A stretch of DNA of 64,000 nucleotides from Marinobacter alexandrii (GCA_039984955.1 JBDWTN010000007.1:1248501-1312500); one strand, 5' to 3'; positions 37,036 to 45,654 are shown, counted from the first letter of the stretch. A program made the numbers and translations. Notes: a model not told the origin generated them from the sequence alone.

Positions 37036-37812
37036 TTAAATTGGTACAATTAAATGAGCAGTAAATCCTTTTCCTCTGATAAGTTCTAAACCTCCTCCTA
37101 TTGCCTTTATCCTAGCCTCCATGCTTTTTAAGCCAAGTCCATTTACTGTCTCTTTTGGCAAACCAATACCATCATCATTGTATTCAATAAAAACATCTTT
37201 CTTTTCTTCTCTATAGCTTATCTCAATTCTTTTGGCCTGAGAATGTTTTAATGTATTCTGAATTAGCTCCATGAAAATTCTGTAGAGACCCAACTCCTTC
37301 TCCCAGGAAAGCTTGGTTGAGCTAGAAGGTATGTTTAGATCAATCTCCACTTGCTTAGAGTCATTAATCTGATCTACCATGCTTTCGAGCGCTCTGATTA
37401 AGCCAAAAGTTTCGAGTTGAGTGGGCATCAAATGATGGCTAATCTGCCGAACAGACGAAATAGAAGACTCAATAATATTCCTAACGTTACTTAGCGAGAG
37501 TCCTTTTGATTCTAAAGAAGGGTGCATCTGTTCAAGCCGCATTAGGTGCATCCTGGCTATGGATAAGGTAGCTCCCAGTTCATCGTGCAGATCTTTTGCG
37601 ATTCGTTTACGCTCAGATTCTTGAATCTCAATGTTTGATTGCAAAATATCTTTTTGATGCTTGTTCCGCAATTCCTCACGCTCAAGTCTCTGACGGTACA
37701 AGTTTCTTTGAAAATGTTGATTTAATAGAAGCACACCCAAAGCAATGATAAAAACCACTACTATGAGTGGTAATAAAACACTTAAGAAGTTAAGTTCCTG
37801 GGTCGTTTCCAT
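37036..37812 (-). CDS. Membrane-anchored HisKA_3 sensor histidine kinase
   Basis: About 258 residues from the ATG at 37812 (METTQELNFL); the frame stays open to 37869, but the shorter form puts the membrane helix (about 9-30) at the N-terminus. The phosphoacceptor is His76 in ERKRIAKDLHDELG, and HATPase_c ends with GIGLPKETVNGLGLKSMEARIKAIGG. It has almost no extracytoplasmic part, so it likely needs another protein as sensor; the multi-span protein encoded upstream overlaps it by 31 bases and is the obvious candidate. Confidence 0.9.
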   Translation of the reverse strand: METTQELNFLSVLLPLIVVVFIIALGVLLLNQHFQRNLYRQRLEREELRNKHQKDILQSNIEIQESERKRIAKDLHDELGATLSIARMHLMRLEQMHPSLESKGLSLSNVRNIIESSISSVRQISHHLMPTQLETFGLIRALESMVDQINDSKQVEIDLNIPSSSTKLSWEKELGLYRIFMELIQNTLKHSQAKRIEISYREEKKDVFIEYNDDGIGLPKETVNGLGLKSMEARIKAIGGGLELIRGKGFTAHLIVPI

Positions 37813-38447
37813 AGTCCAATAAAGAAGCAGATGTACATAATTATTGAAAATAATGCGTAGATGAACCAAGTATATCTAATTAATGGAGTCCACGAGAGGC
37901 TATTGATCATATTTCCAAAGTAGAACACGAGCAGGCTTGAGGAATAATAAATAAAAAGGCCCGCATTAATCCAGCTTAAACTTTTAATGATATACACTCT
38001 CTTTTCTCTTACTATTTCGTTCATTAAAAAACCAAAAGTCGTCAACGAGAAAATGATTATAAAAACTGCCTGTACACTTAATGCATACGAATTGAATGTA
38101 TAAATGTCTTGAATGAAAATAGAATTAATCACTGAATAAATCACAAAGATTATTCCCAAAGCCCACAAAAGAGTCGGCTTGATTAATCCATCAAAAAGTT
38201 TATTGTAGAAGTTTATTAAACACAAGAAGCCTACCACTGTATAAATGTGAAGTATTGGTAAGTTGTTTCCCTCTTTATAATAAATTATTGAGGCGATCAA
38301 CTGAACAGCCACTGACACAAAAATGAACCAAGAGAAATATTTCATTTCTCTTGGTAATTTTTTGTATATGATTACCGTATATAAACCCACGATATACGCC
38401 GGAATATCTGAATAATCTATAACATTTTTAGTGATCTCTTCAAACAT
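37782..38447 (-). CDS. Seven-helix-like membrane protein, possible sensor partner
   Basis: 221 residues with about six or seven transmembrane helices and short loops (PAYIVGLYTVIIYKK, YFSWFIFVSVAVQLIASIIYY, RYTWFIYALFSIIMYICFFIGLW). No family is recognised with certainty. Its 3' end overlaps the kinase gene, and the kinase itself has only one helix, so I infer that this protein supplies the sensory input in the membrane. The lipoprotein gene lies 3 bases upstream. Confidence 0.7.
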   Translation of the reverse strand: MFEEITKNVIDYSDIPAYIVGLYTVIIYKKLPREMKYFSWFIFVSVAVQLIASIIYYKEGNNLPILHIYTVVGFLCLINFYNKLFDGLIKPTLLWALGIIFVIYSVINSIFIQDIYTFNSYALSVQAVFIIIFSLTTFGFLMNEIVREKRVYIIKSLSWINAGLFIYYSSSLLVFYFGNMINSLSWTPLIRYTWFIYALFSIIMYICFFIGLWKRPRNLTS

Positions 38448-38450
38448 TAA

Positions 38451-38963
38451 TTAATCATTTAGCGGACTGCCGCCATCACATGCACTTGGGCAAGGTTTAG
38501 AGAAGTCTAGTACATATGGCCCATCACCATCAGCTATTCCATCACCACCCCCTTTATAAGGTCCAGTTAGTATCACATCTTTTCCTGGCTTGTCTGCACT
38601 AAGTTTTGCCCCTTTTACAGGAGTCAAGTAAACTTTAAACTGCATGGTAGCACTATCCAGCCCCATATAGATTCTTAGGTGCCTATATTCCGCCTTTTTC
38701 AGATATTTGGTTGGTAGACCAACCGCTTCTGCAAAGTCCACCGACCTAATTGTAAAGGCACGAATTGGATCAATTCCTAAAGCCTCTTTTGAAAGCTTAT
38801 CATAATACGCAATGTTTTCTTCAGCAGACTCTAGGGAAACAGCATACATAGAGGTTGCCGTATCAATGACCTCAAAGGCCTCTTCTTCGGAAGCATCATT
38901 TGATGCAGGAGGTTGACATGAGATTAATACCATTAAAAAAAATGCTCTTAATAGGTTTTTCAT
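38451..38963 (-). CDS. Lipoprotein of unknown function at the two-component locus
   Basis: About 170 residues from the ATG at 38963, where a lipoprotein signal begins (MKNLLRAFFLMVLISCQPP). The longer frame to 39053 lacks a signal. The mature protein has an acidic linker, a folded middle (IRAFTIRSVDFAEAVGLP, HLRIYMGLD) and an unusual C-terminus rich in glycine and proline with two cysteines (KPCPSACDGG). It is the first gene of the four-gene minus-strand unit and may be the ligand-sensing or output envelope component. Confidence 0.7.
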   Translation of the reverse strand: MKNLLRAFFLMVLISCQPPASNDASEEEAFEVIDTATSMYAVSLESAEENIAYYDKLSKEALGIDPIRAFTIRSVDFAEAVGLPTKYLKKAEYRHLRIYMGLDSATMQFKVYLTPVKGAKLSADKPGKDVILTGPYKGGGDGIADGDGPYVLDFSKPCPSACDGGSPLND

Positions 38964-39060
38964 AGTTATAGTTTTTGGTTTAACAATTCTAATCATTCTT
39001 TGACCTTTTATAGGAGTCACCTGTTGAAATTCAAGTACTTCTAACCGGGTCAAAAGAAAA

Positions 39061-39082
39061 AAACAGGTATAAATACCCGTTT
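39061..39082 (-). promoter_or_regulatory. Hairpin or operator dyad upstream of the lipoprotein gene
   Basis: AAACAGGTA (39061-39069) faces TACCCGTTT (39074-39082) with one mismatch. On the minus strand the hairpin is followed by TTTTCTTTT, so it could be a leader terminator about 100 bases before the lipoprotein start. Alternatively the dyad ACnGGTAT/ATACCnGT is a binding site for the locus' LuxR-type regulator. Confidence 0.4.
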
Positions 39083-39228
39083 CAGGAAAGGGTCAATTCT
39101 CCTCTGGTAGTCAATCTGGTCATCTCCCATCTTTACATCACAAAATTTTACTAAAACAGGGAAAATAATTGTCGTAAATGTTTTTGAAACCCTGTTAAGA
39201 GTAAAAGCTTAATCAAACTTTAAAAACT

Positions 39229-39504
39229 ATGTCTGGAATTACTGTTGATTTTGCCGTGTATGGTGCCTTGAAAAATGGGAATGAAAATAATGGATTGGCA
39301 ATAAATGTAAAATCTATATTGCAGAGTTTGATAAATCAAAATGATGGTGTGGTAACCATTACTAATTCCTACATGGGAGGTGATCCATGCCTAGGAAATA
39401 CAAAACAGTTTGGTGCACAGATACGAAGAAAAGGAGGAACATATCATTTTGCTTGTCTGGAAGGACAGACAATTGATTTTGAGCATGGGGGAATACCTAC
39501 ATAA
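39229..39504 (+). CDS. Small DUF3395-like protein
   Basis: 91 residues, no signal. The sequence (ITVDFAVYGALKNGNENNGLAINV, GVVTITNSYMGGDPCLGNTKQFGAQI, HFACLEGQTIDF) resembles the beta-rich DUF3395-type domain, from memory only. The function is unknown. It is divergent from the lipoprotein and two-component unit with a 265-base gap and is followed by two hairpins, so it is likely a monocistronic target of the neighbouring regulator. Confidence 0.6.
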   Translation: MSGITVDFAVYGALKNGNENNGLAINVKSILQSLINQNDGVVTITNSYMGGDPCLGNTKQFGAQIRRKGGTYHFACLEGQTIDFEHGGIPT

Positions 39505-39550
39505 ACGACAATAGATATAAAATAACACCGTCATTCATAATCTCTATACT

Positions 39551-39618
39551 CTTTGGAGTGACGTCCAAAGAAAGCTGGTTGGCAAAGCTCTCCATTTTTT
39601 GGAGGGCTTTCTTTTTTT
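39551..39618 (+). terminator. Hairpin plus Rho-independent terminator
   Basis: CTTTGGA (39551-39557) pairs with TCCAAAG (39564-39570). Then AAAGCTCTCC (39584-39593) pairs with GGAGGGCTTT (39601-39610) through ten pairs with one G-U and runs into TCTTTTTTT. The second is a strong terminator for the DUF3395-like gene. Confidence 0.78.
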
Positions 39619-39657
39619 ATGAGTCATTCCAATCAGAAGCTTCCTATTTTTGCTTTT

Positions 39658-40416
39658 ATGAACTACGTAAATCTTGACATTAAAAACGGCATTGGTACCG
39701 TCGAATTTTTTACTGAGCAAAGTAACTCTCTTCCTGGGGAGATTCTGAAAAAACTCGCTGACACCATTACACAAGCTGGAAACGATCCGAACATAAAGGT
39801 CATCATCCTTAAAAGTGGTGGAAGCCGTACGTTCTGCGCAGGAGCAAGTTTCGATGAGCTTATTGCTATTGACAGTCCGGAAAATGGAAAAGAGTTTTTT
39901 ATGGGTTTTGCCAACGTAATCAATGCGATGCGTAAGGCACCTAAGTTTATTATTGGGAGATTACAAGGCAAAGCTGTAGGAGGTGGAATTGGACTGGCTG
40001 CATCTGTAGATTATTGTTTTGCATCCAAGCATTCAGCAATTAAACTAAGTGAGCTAGCTCTGGGAATTGGACCTTTCGTCGTTGGACCCGCTATTGAACG
40101 AAAAATGGGACTTTCCGCTATGTCACAAATGGGAATCAACCCTGATGAGTTTTATGATCCAAAATGGGCTCATCAGAAAGGATTGTTTGGAAAATTATAT
40201 GACGATGTACAAGCATTAGATAAAGCGGTGAATCAGTTAGCTGAAAAACTAGCTGCTTACAATCCTGAAGCCATGGCAGAACTCAAAAGAGTATTCTGGA
40301 ATGGAACTGAGCATTGGGATGAGCTATTAGCTGAAAGAGCCGAAACAAGTGGCAAGCTTGTTGTATCTGATTTCACCAAAAATTTTATTCAGAAGTTTAA
40401 GAATAAAGCCTCATAG
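39658..40416 (+). CDS. Enoyl-CoA hydratase/isomerase family protein
   Basis: About 252 residues from the ATG at 39658. A TATTTTTG promoter box at 39645-39652 makes starts further upstream (39619) unlikely and suggests a nearly leaderless message. Crotonase signatures are present: the first oxyanion-hole strand SRTFCAGASFDEL and the second GKAVGGGIGLAASVDYCFAS. In this neighbourhood a PaaG/PaaF role in phenylacetate breakdown or general beta-oxidation is likely. I do not assign a symbol because the subfamily is uncertain. Confidence 0.85.
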   Translation: MNYVNLDIKNGIGTVEFFTEQSNSLPGEILKKLADTITQAGNDPNIKVIILKSGGSRTFCAGASFDELIAIDSPENGKEFFMGFANVINAMRKAPKFIIGRLQGKAVGGGIGLAASVDYCFASKHSAIKLSELALGIGPFVVGPAIERKMGLSAMSQMGINPDEFYDPKWAHQKGLFGKLYDDVQALDKAVNQLAEKLAAYNPEAMAELKRVFWNGTEHWDELLAERAETSGKLVVSDFTKNFIQKFKNKAS

Positions 40417-40485
40417 AGGCCCTTTATCAATATCATGTAATAGTATTTGTTAGCTTTATATGTTAGACAAATAAGAATTTAAATC

Positions 40486-41277
40486 ATGTTTCTTCGTAAG
40501 CTTTTCAACGCAGAAAATAAACTTATCTGGGTATTAATAGACCTGATTATTGTAGTAATGGGGGTTTACATAGCCTTTCTTATCCAAAGTTCAGCCAATG
40601 ATCAAAAAGATAAGCGCGAACAAATGAAAGTATTGTCCGGGCTGAAATATGAATTGGAAGAATTTAGAATTCTATTTCCAGGTCGCTCTTCATACGCGAA
40701 TAATCTCGTACAGAGATGGAAGAGTAGTGAGCGGAACGAACAATATATTGATTTCTCCGACTGGATTTTCATTGAACCACAATACTCCTATCAGATTGTG
40801 AAGTATGCTGTGGAGTTAGAAAATGCGGACATAATTGATTTTCAGCTTTTTAATGTAATTCAGAACTTATATAACTCAATTAAGAGTCTGGAACATACAG
40901 ATCGCCTTGTCATGGAAACTTCCAGGAAATATCGAAGATTACACGATGACATGTCGGGAGCTGAGAAACTTAACAGAAATGCAGACAACTTTGAGAACTT
41001 TCAATTCTTCATTCGATTTTTTGCAATTAGAGGTGATAATCTAGCCAGAGTGGCACAAATCTCAGAAGAAGCCTTAAAAACCATCAATGAACGATTGTCC
41101 TTAGAGGAAAGGAAGACGATTGAGGCCTCTTTTATGAATTCTAATATTGAAATTGTGGATAGTGAAGAAAAAGCCGTGCAAATGGCCAAGCTATATTTCA
41201 AAGACTTCACTGAAGATGAAATAAGAGAACTATATAGGAAAGCTACTCAGGTAGAGTCCGATACAATTCCAAATTAG
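40486..41277 (+). CDS. DUF6090-like membrane protein
   Basis: 263 residues with one N-terminal transmembrane helix (about 14-34: LIWVLIDLIIVVMGVYIAFLI) and a mostly helical soluble remainder. The start MFLRKLFNAENK and the phrase GVYIAFLIQS match a widespread Bacteroidota family usually labelled DUF6090. Role unknown. It follows the hydratase by 69 bases on the same strand. Confidence 0.65.
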   Translation: MFLRKLFNAENKLIWVLIDLIIVVMGVYIAFLIQSSANDQKDKREQMKVLSGLKYELEEFRILFPGRSSYANNLVQRWKSSERNEQYIDFSDWIFIEPQYSYQIVKYAVELENADIIDFQLFNVIQNLYNSIKSLEHTDRLVMETSRKYRRLHDDMSGAEKLNRNADNFENFQFFIRFFAIRGDNLARVAQISEEALKTINERLSLEERKTIEASFMNSNIEIVDSEEKAVQMAKLYFKDFTEDEIRELYRKATQVESDTIPN

Positions 41278-41471
41278 CATAAAATATAGCATAGCTATTA
41301 CCTTCCTATAGCAGTTTGATGTATTTCCAAATGGAATCTTCAAAATTAAAGCGAGCTTTCTAGGGCATTAATTTCAGAAATAATAGCCGCTATTTTTCCT
41401 ATCAAAACTTTCTTAGAACCTACGCAAAGGTGCTCGAAAAATAGTAAGCAGACTATACTTTTCATATTGCA

Positions 41472-42605
41472 TTATTCGGATAAAATGCGATAGAGTTCCA
41501 TGTTCAAATAGTAATGATGACCTGATATTGTTCTTTTTTCTAAAATGCCTAAATCCACCAGCTCATTCAGATAATTCCTAGCCGTATTTTCCGCATAAAT
41601 CTTTGCGTCAGTTAAGTGACTCACTTTGGTCAATGGCTGAGTGAAAATCATCTGTACCAGCTGTTCAGGTTTTCTGATTTTTGTATCTTCTTCGATCGAC
41701 TGCATGATCCCTTCTCTGGCAGCAAGTATATCATTGATTTTATCAAACGTAAGATTAGCTGTCACTTCTACAGCTTTCAACATAAATAAAATCCAACGCT
41801 CCCAAAGTGCTCTTTGCGTAACACCAGCAAGCAATGAGTAATAGTCATTTTTGTTATCAATGATATACCTACTTAAAAAGAGAATGGGTAGATCAAGCAA
41901 GCCTTTCTGAGTTAAGATATTGATATTGAAAATCCGCCCTGCCCTACCATTTCCATCGCGAAATGGGTGTATCACCTCAAATTGATAATGAGCTATCGCC
42001 ATTTTGATAAGTGGATCAATAGAGTATTTCTCATCGTCATTCACAAAGTCCAACAAGTTTTGTAGCTTTTGTTCAAGAATGTCTTTCCCTCTTGGAGGTG
42101 TATAAATGGCTGTTCCCGCATTTGGACCGGTACCTCCTTGCTTGATATAAATATGCGCACTTGGAGGCCTAATTCCGTCATTCGTTTGTTTCACCATACG
42201 ATAGATCTCGATAAAATAGTTCAAATCAAAAGATTCATGTTGCATGAGATGCTCATGTCCCGTCCATAGTGCTTCTCTGTAGTGAAGCACTTCTTTAGGT
42301 GCTCCTTTGATTCCAGCTTCCTCCCCTTCTTCACTATATGCCTGATACAATTCGTCATCTGTTGTGAATATATTCTCTATCTCACTTGATGCCTTTGCTT
42401 CTTGTAAGCTAATGGTATTGATGAGGACTCCCTGATTTGGAATAGCTACAGAACGACCATGTAACCTTCCCAAAGCAGATTTTGCGTTAGCAAGTTGCTC
42501 CATAATGTCCACTGTCCGATAGAGCTCAGGATGGATTGGTAAATCTGGTAAATCATTCCAAGGCTTGTTACGATCTGGATTTATTTGAAAAAGCGGTTCT
42601 TGCAT
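41472..42605 (-). CDS. Fic-family protein with inhibitory helix and C-terminal winged helix
   Basis: 377 residues. The core motif is HPFRDGNGRAGR, which is complete for AMP transfer. Near residue 80 SSEIEN fits the inhibitory motif (S/T)xxxE(G/N), so this is a class II, N-terminally autoinhibited Fic enzyme. The last 70 residues (LTKVSHLTDAKIYAENTARNYLNELVDLGILEKRTISG) form a winged helix, so the protein may bind DNA and its own promoter. No antitoxin gene is adjacent. The divergent region at 42687-42822 carries a dense array of repeated sites. Confidence 0.9.
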   Translation of the reverse strand: MQEPLFQINPDRNKPWNDLPDLPIHPELYRTVDIMEQLANAKSALGRLHGRSVAIPNQGVLINTISLQEAKASSEIENIFTTDDELYQAYSEEGEEAGIKGAPKEVLHYREALWTGHEHLMQHESFDLNYFIEIYRMVKQTNDGIRPPSAHIYIKQGGTGPNAGTAIYTPPRGKDILEQKLQNLLDFVNDDEKYSIDPLIKMAIAHYQFEVIHPFRDGNGRAGRIFNINILTQKGLLDLPILFLSRYIIDNKNDYYSLLAGVTQRALWERWILFMLKAVEVTANLTFDKINDILAAREGIMQSIEEDTKIRKPEQLVQMIFTQPLTKVSHLTDAKIYAENTARNYLNELVDLGILEKRTISGHHYYLNMELYRILSE

Positions 42606-42686
42606 GGTCTTATAACGCCATCACGAGCATAGCAAAGTGATCTTAATTTGAGATTGCTTCACTTCGTTCGCAATGACGACTGTTTT

Positions 42687-42822
42687 TAATGTCTACAATC
42701 AAACAAACATCAAATTAAAAATTAATTAATGTTTACCCGAAAGTAGACCTTTATTTTAATGCTAACAAATTATTAAACATCAAATATTTAATTTTTTAAT
42801 GTTTAAAAAAAATAAGACATCA
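42687..42822. promoter_or_regulatory. Inverted array of six TRATGTYT sites between fic and the E1 gene
   Basis: Six octamers of consensus TRATGTYT alternate in direction: TAATGTCT (42687), AAACATCA (42705), TAATGTTT (42727), AAACATCA (42775), TAATGTTT (42797) and AGACATCA (42815). Spacers run 10, 14, 40, 14, 10 bases, so the left 48 bp and right 48 bp are inverted copies in plan. Such symmetry strongly suggests a protein-binding region controlling one or both divergent genes. Confidence 0.65.
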
Positions 42823-42901
42823 ATTCTTTGTGCGGCGATCTGATGAATGGTTTCGTCGCAAACCTTTGCATGAGTATCTTAGCGCTCCCAAAAATTTATC
42901 T

Positions 42902-44971
42902 ATGTCCAAAACAGCAACAGCACCCAAAAAGAAGAAAGAATCTGCGATAGATTGGAAAGAAATCGCGCTGAAAATGCTCATCTCAAGAGCAATGGATGAT
43001 CTTGAAGAAAATAAGCTCGTTCCTGAGAAAAAAGTACTTTATCAATTTTCTGCAAGAGGGCACGAACTGGGTCAGCTGATCCTAGCTCATTTACTTGATA
43101 AACCTAAAGATGCCGCAAGCGCATATTATCGATCCCGGCCTCTGATGATAGGTTTAGGTCTATCTGTAGAGGATGCACTCGCAGCTCCGCTTACGCGATC
43201 AGGGGGATATAGTGATGGAAGAGACATTGGTGTCGTGTGTAACATGCCTGAATCAGATCGTGGCTGTGTAGTGCTGCCCATGGCAGGTGATGTAGGGGCT
43301 CAATATACTCCGGCTATCGGCTGGGCACAGAGTATTGAATACTATGCGAAAACATTGAAAGATAAGAAATACATAGATTCTATAGCAGCCATTCTTGGTG
43401 GCGATGGATCTGTAGCTACGAATGGGTTCTGGTCAGCGTTAACTATTGCAACTACTCAGAAGCTGCCTGTTCTTTTTTACATAGAGGATAATGGATACGG
43501 AATCTCTGTAGGTAGCGAATTTCAAACACCCGGAAAAAACATTGCGGAAAATCTAAAATCATTCAAAAATTTAGACATCTGGGATGGCAGTGGTACGGAT
43601 CCTGAGGAAGTATACAAACTGCTTAAAGAGGGTACGGATCATGTCCGTTCCAGGAAAGGGCCAGCATTGGTCAGATTGACAGTTCCACGTCTGAACGGAC
43701 ACTCCTACCAGGACAACCAGGCTTACAAAGATGAAAAGCTGTTGAAAAAAGAGCAGGCTAATGATCCATTGAAAGCCATCCAGAAAATGTTTTCCTCGAA
43801 AGAATGGAAATCACTGGAACAAGAAGCTCAAAAAGTAGTCAATGAATCAATCGAAGCTGCACTCAATCGTCCAGCTCCTGATGCTGCTAAAATCAAAAAA
43901 TTTGTTTTCTCTGAAGAAGACGAAGTGCAAAATATTGGAGGGATAAGATCATCAGGGTTTGAGTTTCCTACAAGCAGCGAAGAGGCAAATCCAGATAAGC
44001 GCAGAATCAATATTGGAGAAGCGATCAATCTTGCCCTGGATTACGAACTAAAAACCAATCCTAAGGTATTAGTCTTTGGGGAAGATGTGGGGATGAAGGG
44101 TGGAGTACATGCAGTAACCATGGGACTTCAGACAAAGTATGGAAAAGAAAGAGTATTTGACACCTCGCTCTCAGAAGAGGGAATCATCGGTCGTGCAGTA
44201 GGAATGGCTTATGCCGGGCTCATGCCAGTTGCAGAAATACAATTCAGGAAATATGCGGATCCGGCGATGGAGCAACTTAACAACTGTGGTACTACACGAT
44301 GGAGAACAGCGAATAGATTTGCTGCTCCTATAGTCGTGAGAATGCCTGGAGGTTTTGCTAAAGTGGGAGATCCATGGCACTCGGTAACCAATGAAGTAAT
44401 GTTTGCACATGCCATTGGATGGCAAGTAGCATTCCCAAGCAATGCACAAGATGCAGCTGGATTGATTCGTTCTTCTATGCGCTCAGACAATCCAACCATG
44501 TTCTTCGAACATAGAAACTTGAATGATAACCGATATGCGCGCCGACCATATCCAGGAGACGAATTCATTGTACCATTCGGAAAAGCAAACCTCCTAAGGG
44601 AGGGTAGTGATATAACTATTGTTACCTGGGGAGCCATGTGTGAGCAATCCGAAGGAGCAGTGGACGAAACAGGAATCTCAGCAGATGTCATTGACCTCCG
44701 TACAATCATGCCATGGGACAAGGAAGCGGTACTAAATTCTATCAAGAAAACAAATAGATGCCTCATTGTACATGAAGACGCGATGACAGCAGGGTTTGGA
44801 GCTGAAATAGCTGCAGTACTTGCCTCTGAAGGGTTTAGCTACCTAGATGCTCCAGTAGAGCGAATTGCCATGCCGGATATTCCACTCCCTCACAATGTGC
44901 CACTGATGGAATCAGTGGTGCCCAACATAGAACGAATTGCTGAGAAGATGAGAGAGATTGTGGAGTTTTAA
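42902..44971 (+). CDS. Fused alpha/beta 2-oxoacid dehydrogenase E1 (branched-chain or pyruvate type)
   Basis: About 689 residues from the ATG at 42902 (MSKTATAPKKKK); the frame runs back to 42830 but without a good start. The N-terminal half is the E1-alpha thiamine-diphosphate domain (GGDGSVATNGFWSALTIATTQKLPVLFYIEDNGYG); the C-terminal half is E1-beta (LVFGEDVGMKGGVHAVTMGL, FDTSLSEEGIIGRAVGMA). It decarboxylates a 2-oxoacid and loads the E2 lipoyl arm. The fused form is usual in Bacteroidota; substrate is probably branched-chain oxoacids. E2 and E3 genes lie 17-19 kb away. Confidence 0.9.
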   Translation: MSKTATAPKKKKESAIDWKEIALKMLISRAMDDLEENKLVPEKKVLYQFSARGHELGQLILAHLLDKPKDAASAYYRSRPLMIGLGLSVEDALAAPLTRSGGYSDGRDIGVVCNMPESDRGCVVLPMAGDVGAQYTPAIGWAQSIEYYAKTLKDKKYIDSIAAILGGDGSVATNGFWSALTIATTQKLPVLFYIEDNGYGISVGSEFQTPGKNIAENLKSFKNLDIWDGSGTDPEEVYKLLKEGTDHVRSRKGPALVRLTVPRLNGHSYQDNQAYKDEKLLKKEQANDPLKAIQKMFSSKEWKSLEQEAQKVVNESIEAALNRPAPDAAKIKKFVFSEEDEVQNIGGIRSSGFEFPTSSEEANPDKRRINIGEAINLALDYELKTNPKVLVFGEDVGMKGGVHAVTMGLQTKYGKERVFDTSLSEEGIIGRAVGMAYAGLMPVAEIQFRKYADPAMEQLNNCGTTRWRTANRFAAPIVVRMPGGFAKVGDPWHSVTNEVMFAHAIGWQVAFPSNAQDAAGLIRSSMRSDNPTMFFEHRNLNDNRYARRPYPGDEFIVPFGKANLLREGSDITIVTWGAMCEQSEGAVDETGISADVIDLRTIMPWDKEAVLNSIKKTNRCLIVHEDAMTAGFGAEIAAVLASEGFSYLDAPVERIAMPDIPLPHNVPLMESVVPNIERIAEKMREIVEF

Positions 44972-45558
44972 ATGAACTCTCCAATCTCTTCCTGAATAGC
45001 TTCAAGCTTATTATCGTTATACCATTTTTGGAGAACGACCTGAAACTCTTTATAAGGTTCTCGGTCTTCACGCTCTCTCCAGCTCCAGTATAGTTCTTGG
45101 GCTTCTTTTGGTCTTGGTCCCCAGTCAAAAAGCACATTGAGTTCTTCATCCAAAGCAATCAATTTTGGAATAGACCTTCCTCCCTTTGTCAGGAACTGAT
45201 CCATTAGCTCCAAATTCTCATCTCTAAGCACAATTCTCAGTTCAATTTTAGGATTCAATTCTGCCAATTTTGCTAGCAAAGGAACGCTATTGGCAGCATC
45301 ACCACACCAGGTTTCAGTGATCAAAAGCCAGGTTTGCTTAGGTAAGGATTTAATCTTGTCAACTAAATCAGGTATTAAGACTGCAGTCTTACCAATTCGT
45401 TTGGAACGTTGAGCATTTAGCTTGGTATAATAAATCAAGTCTTCTTTTTGCTCTCCAGAAGTTTTCCCCTCAACTGCATAATTTGCCAACATCACCTGAT
45501 ATTCTTCTGCAGAGAACGAATTGTTTAATGCTTCAGAAACTATCTTCTTTAAATCCAT
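44968..45558 (-). CDS. Thioredoxin-fold protein with a single active-site cysteine
   Basis: About 196 residues from the ATG at 45558. A thioredoxin-like strand-helix reads WLLITETWCGDAANSVPLL, with only the first cysteine of a CxxC, followed by the cis-proline loop RSIPKLIALD. Proteins of this type are common in Bacteroidota and probably act in thiol chemistry by a one-cysteine mechanism. The 3' end overlaps the E1 gene by 4 bases tail to tail. Confidence 0.8.
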   Translation of the reverse strand: MDLKKIVSEALNNSFSAEEYQVMLANYAVEGKTSGEQKEDLIYYTKLNAQRSKRIGKTAVLIPDLVDKIKSLPKQTWLLITETWCGDAANSVPLLAKLAELNPKIELRIVLRDENLELMDQFLTKGGRSIPKLIALDEELNVLFDWGPRPKEAQELYWSWREREDREPYKEFQVVLQKWYNDNKLEAIQEEIGEFI

Positions 45559-45654
45559 TTTTGAAATTTCAAACAACTACAATTTTCAATTAGCAGAAGT
45601 TCAAAAAAAGAGAAAATCAATTCCGAAAAGTTAGCCCCACGACCAAATGGAAGA

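Noticed and set aside
41278-41471. Hidden gene in the gap between the DUF6090-like and fic genes
   Set aside because: The 194 bases have stops in all frames and no convincing hairpin or promoter.
42660-42830. CRISPR-like array between fic and the E1 gene
   Set aside because: The repeats are 8 bases, alternate in direction and have unequal spacers, and no cas gene is near; a binding-site array fits better.
44209-44766. 185-codon frame antisense to the fused E1 gene
   Set aside because: Lies wholly inside a highly conserved coding region on the other strand, with no signal or domain of its own.
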